Of a DNA stretch of 6,151 bases, positions 5,948 through 6,151 are shown in pieces. This stretch comes from Lachnospiraceae bacterium. Lineage in GTDB: Bacteria > Bacillota > Clostridia > Lachnospirales > Lachnospiraceae. The position numbers were made by a program, and so were the translations under genes. Under the pieces are notes generated by a model. That model searched no databases. It saw only the letters and a list, made by a program, of their open reading frames with translations, and was not told the origin of the DNA. Position 1 is the first letter of the stretch. Each line of letters starts with the position of its first letter. Location of the stretch: positions 1-6,151 of the forward strand of contig WQST01000148.1 in NCBI GenBank assembly GCA_009787745.1, read 5' to 3'.

Positions 5948-6151
5948 ATGTTTTCTACCCTTTCCGCCGCAACTTTGATTTTTCTGACTCCCCGTTGTTC
6001 ATTTATAATCGCAAGCATTTTTTCGACGTCGCCTGTCGTAGGCAATATCTGAATGCTAATGCTTAAGTTCGCAATCCCGCCGATCGGAATGCTTTGGTGA
6101 ATCGTCAAAATATTGCCATGATGCTCGGCGATAATTTTTAGAACATCAGCC
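5944..6151 (-). CDS. ACT domain-containing protein (PheB/YszB-like), N-terminus beyond the window
   Basis: Only the last 68 codons and the TGA stop are visible. The residues form most of one ACT domain: a helix (DVLKIIAEHHGN), then a strand and loop ILTIHQSIPIGGIANLSISI, a second helix (DVEKMLAIINEQRGV) and a closing strand (RKIKVAA). GNILTIHQSIPIGGIA closely matches what I remember of the roughly 145-residue PheB/YszB proteins (UPF0735), in which an N-terminal helical part precedes one ACT domain and which often sit beside hom in Clostridia. Such domains bind amino acids, so a regulatory role on the downstream pathway is the natural guess, but no function is established from this sequence. 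The stop overlaps the hom start as ATGA. An alternative is the C-terminal ACT domain of some longer enzyme, which the missing upstream sequence would settle. Confidence 0.8.
   Translation of the reverse strand, partial: ADVLKIIAEHHGNILTIHQSIPIGGIANLSISIQILPTTGDVEKMLAIINEQRGVRKIKVAAERVENI
5958..5962 (-). promoter_or_regulatory. Ribosome binding site of hom within the ACT-protein gene
   Basis: Minus-strand AAGGG lies ten bases before the hom ATG (5947), inside the last codons of the ACT-domain gene. It supports that start together with the ATGA overlap. Confidence 0.5.

Overview
The window looks like a piece of a low-to-moderate GC Bacillota chromosome, most likely a Clostridia-type anaerobe. 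The reasons are a lipobox solute-binding protein of the LipO kind, strong GGAGG/AAGGA-type ribosome binding sites, an ACT-protein/hom gene pair, a YclM/ThrD-type aspartokinase, and an AT-rich intergenic region between more GC-balanced genes. TGA serves as an ordinary stop codon. I cannot name a genus from the sequence alone.

Layout. Left part: a leftward gene for a secreted, lipid-anchored ABC-transporter solute-binding protein, whose C-terminus is cut by the window edge, occupies bases 1-1123. It diverges from a rightward gene (1356-2150) for a single-pass membrane protein of unknown function. The 232-base AT-rich region between them holds a credible sigma-A-type promoter facing each way and a perfect all-A/T inverted repeat. 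The rightward gene probably starts at ATG 1356. The longer GTG-initiated frame from 1284 would overlap the promoter.

Right part: four genes run leftward in a tight row. They are an ACT-domain protein (C-terminal 68 residues only, 5944-6151), homoserine dehydrogenase (4730-5947), an alkaline-phosphatase-superfamily protein annotated either as cofactor-independent phosphoglycerate mutase or as proposed homoserine kinase (3501-4733), and aspartate kinase (2147-3478). The first two junctions are both ATGA start/stop overlaps and the third gap is 22 bases, so this is almost certainly one operon with translational coupling. Its promoter lies beyond the right edge.

How they work together: aspartate kinase makes aspartyl phosphate, the first step of the aspartate family pathway. 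Homoserine dehydrogenase reduces aspartate semialdehyde to homoserine. The gene lying exactly between them fits the missing next step, homoserine phosphorylation on the way to threonine, better than it fits glycolysis. No GHMP-type thrB and no thrC is visible here. The aspartate kinase gene meets the membrane-protein gene head-on, and their stop codons share the four bases TTAA, with no intrinsic terminator in sight.

I see no RNA genes, mobile elements, CRISPR or phage features. The most interesting points are the non-canonical homoserine kinase candidate and a short sequence pattern shared by the two divergent left-hand genes, which suggests that the membrane protein carries a tethered, solute-binding-protein-like domain.
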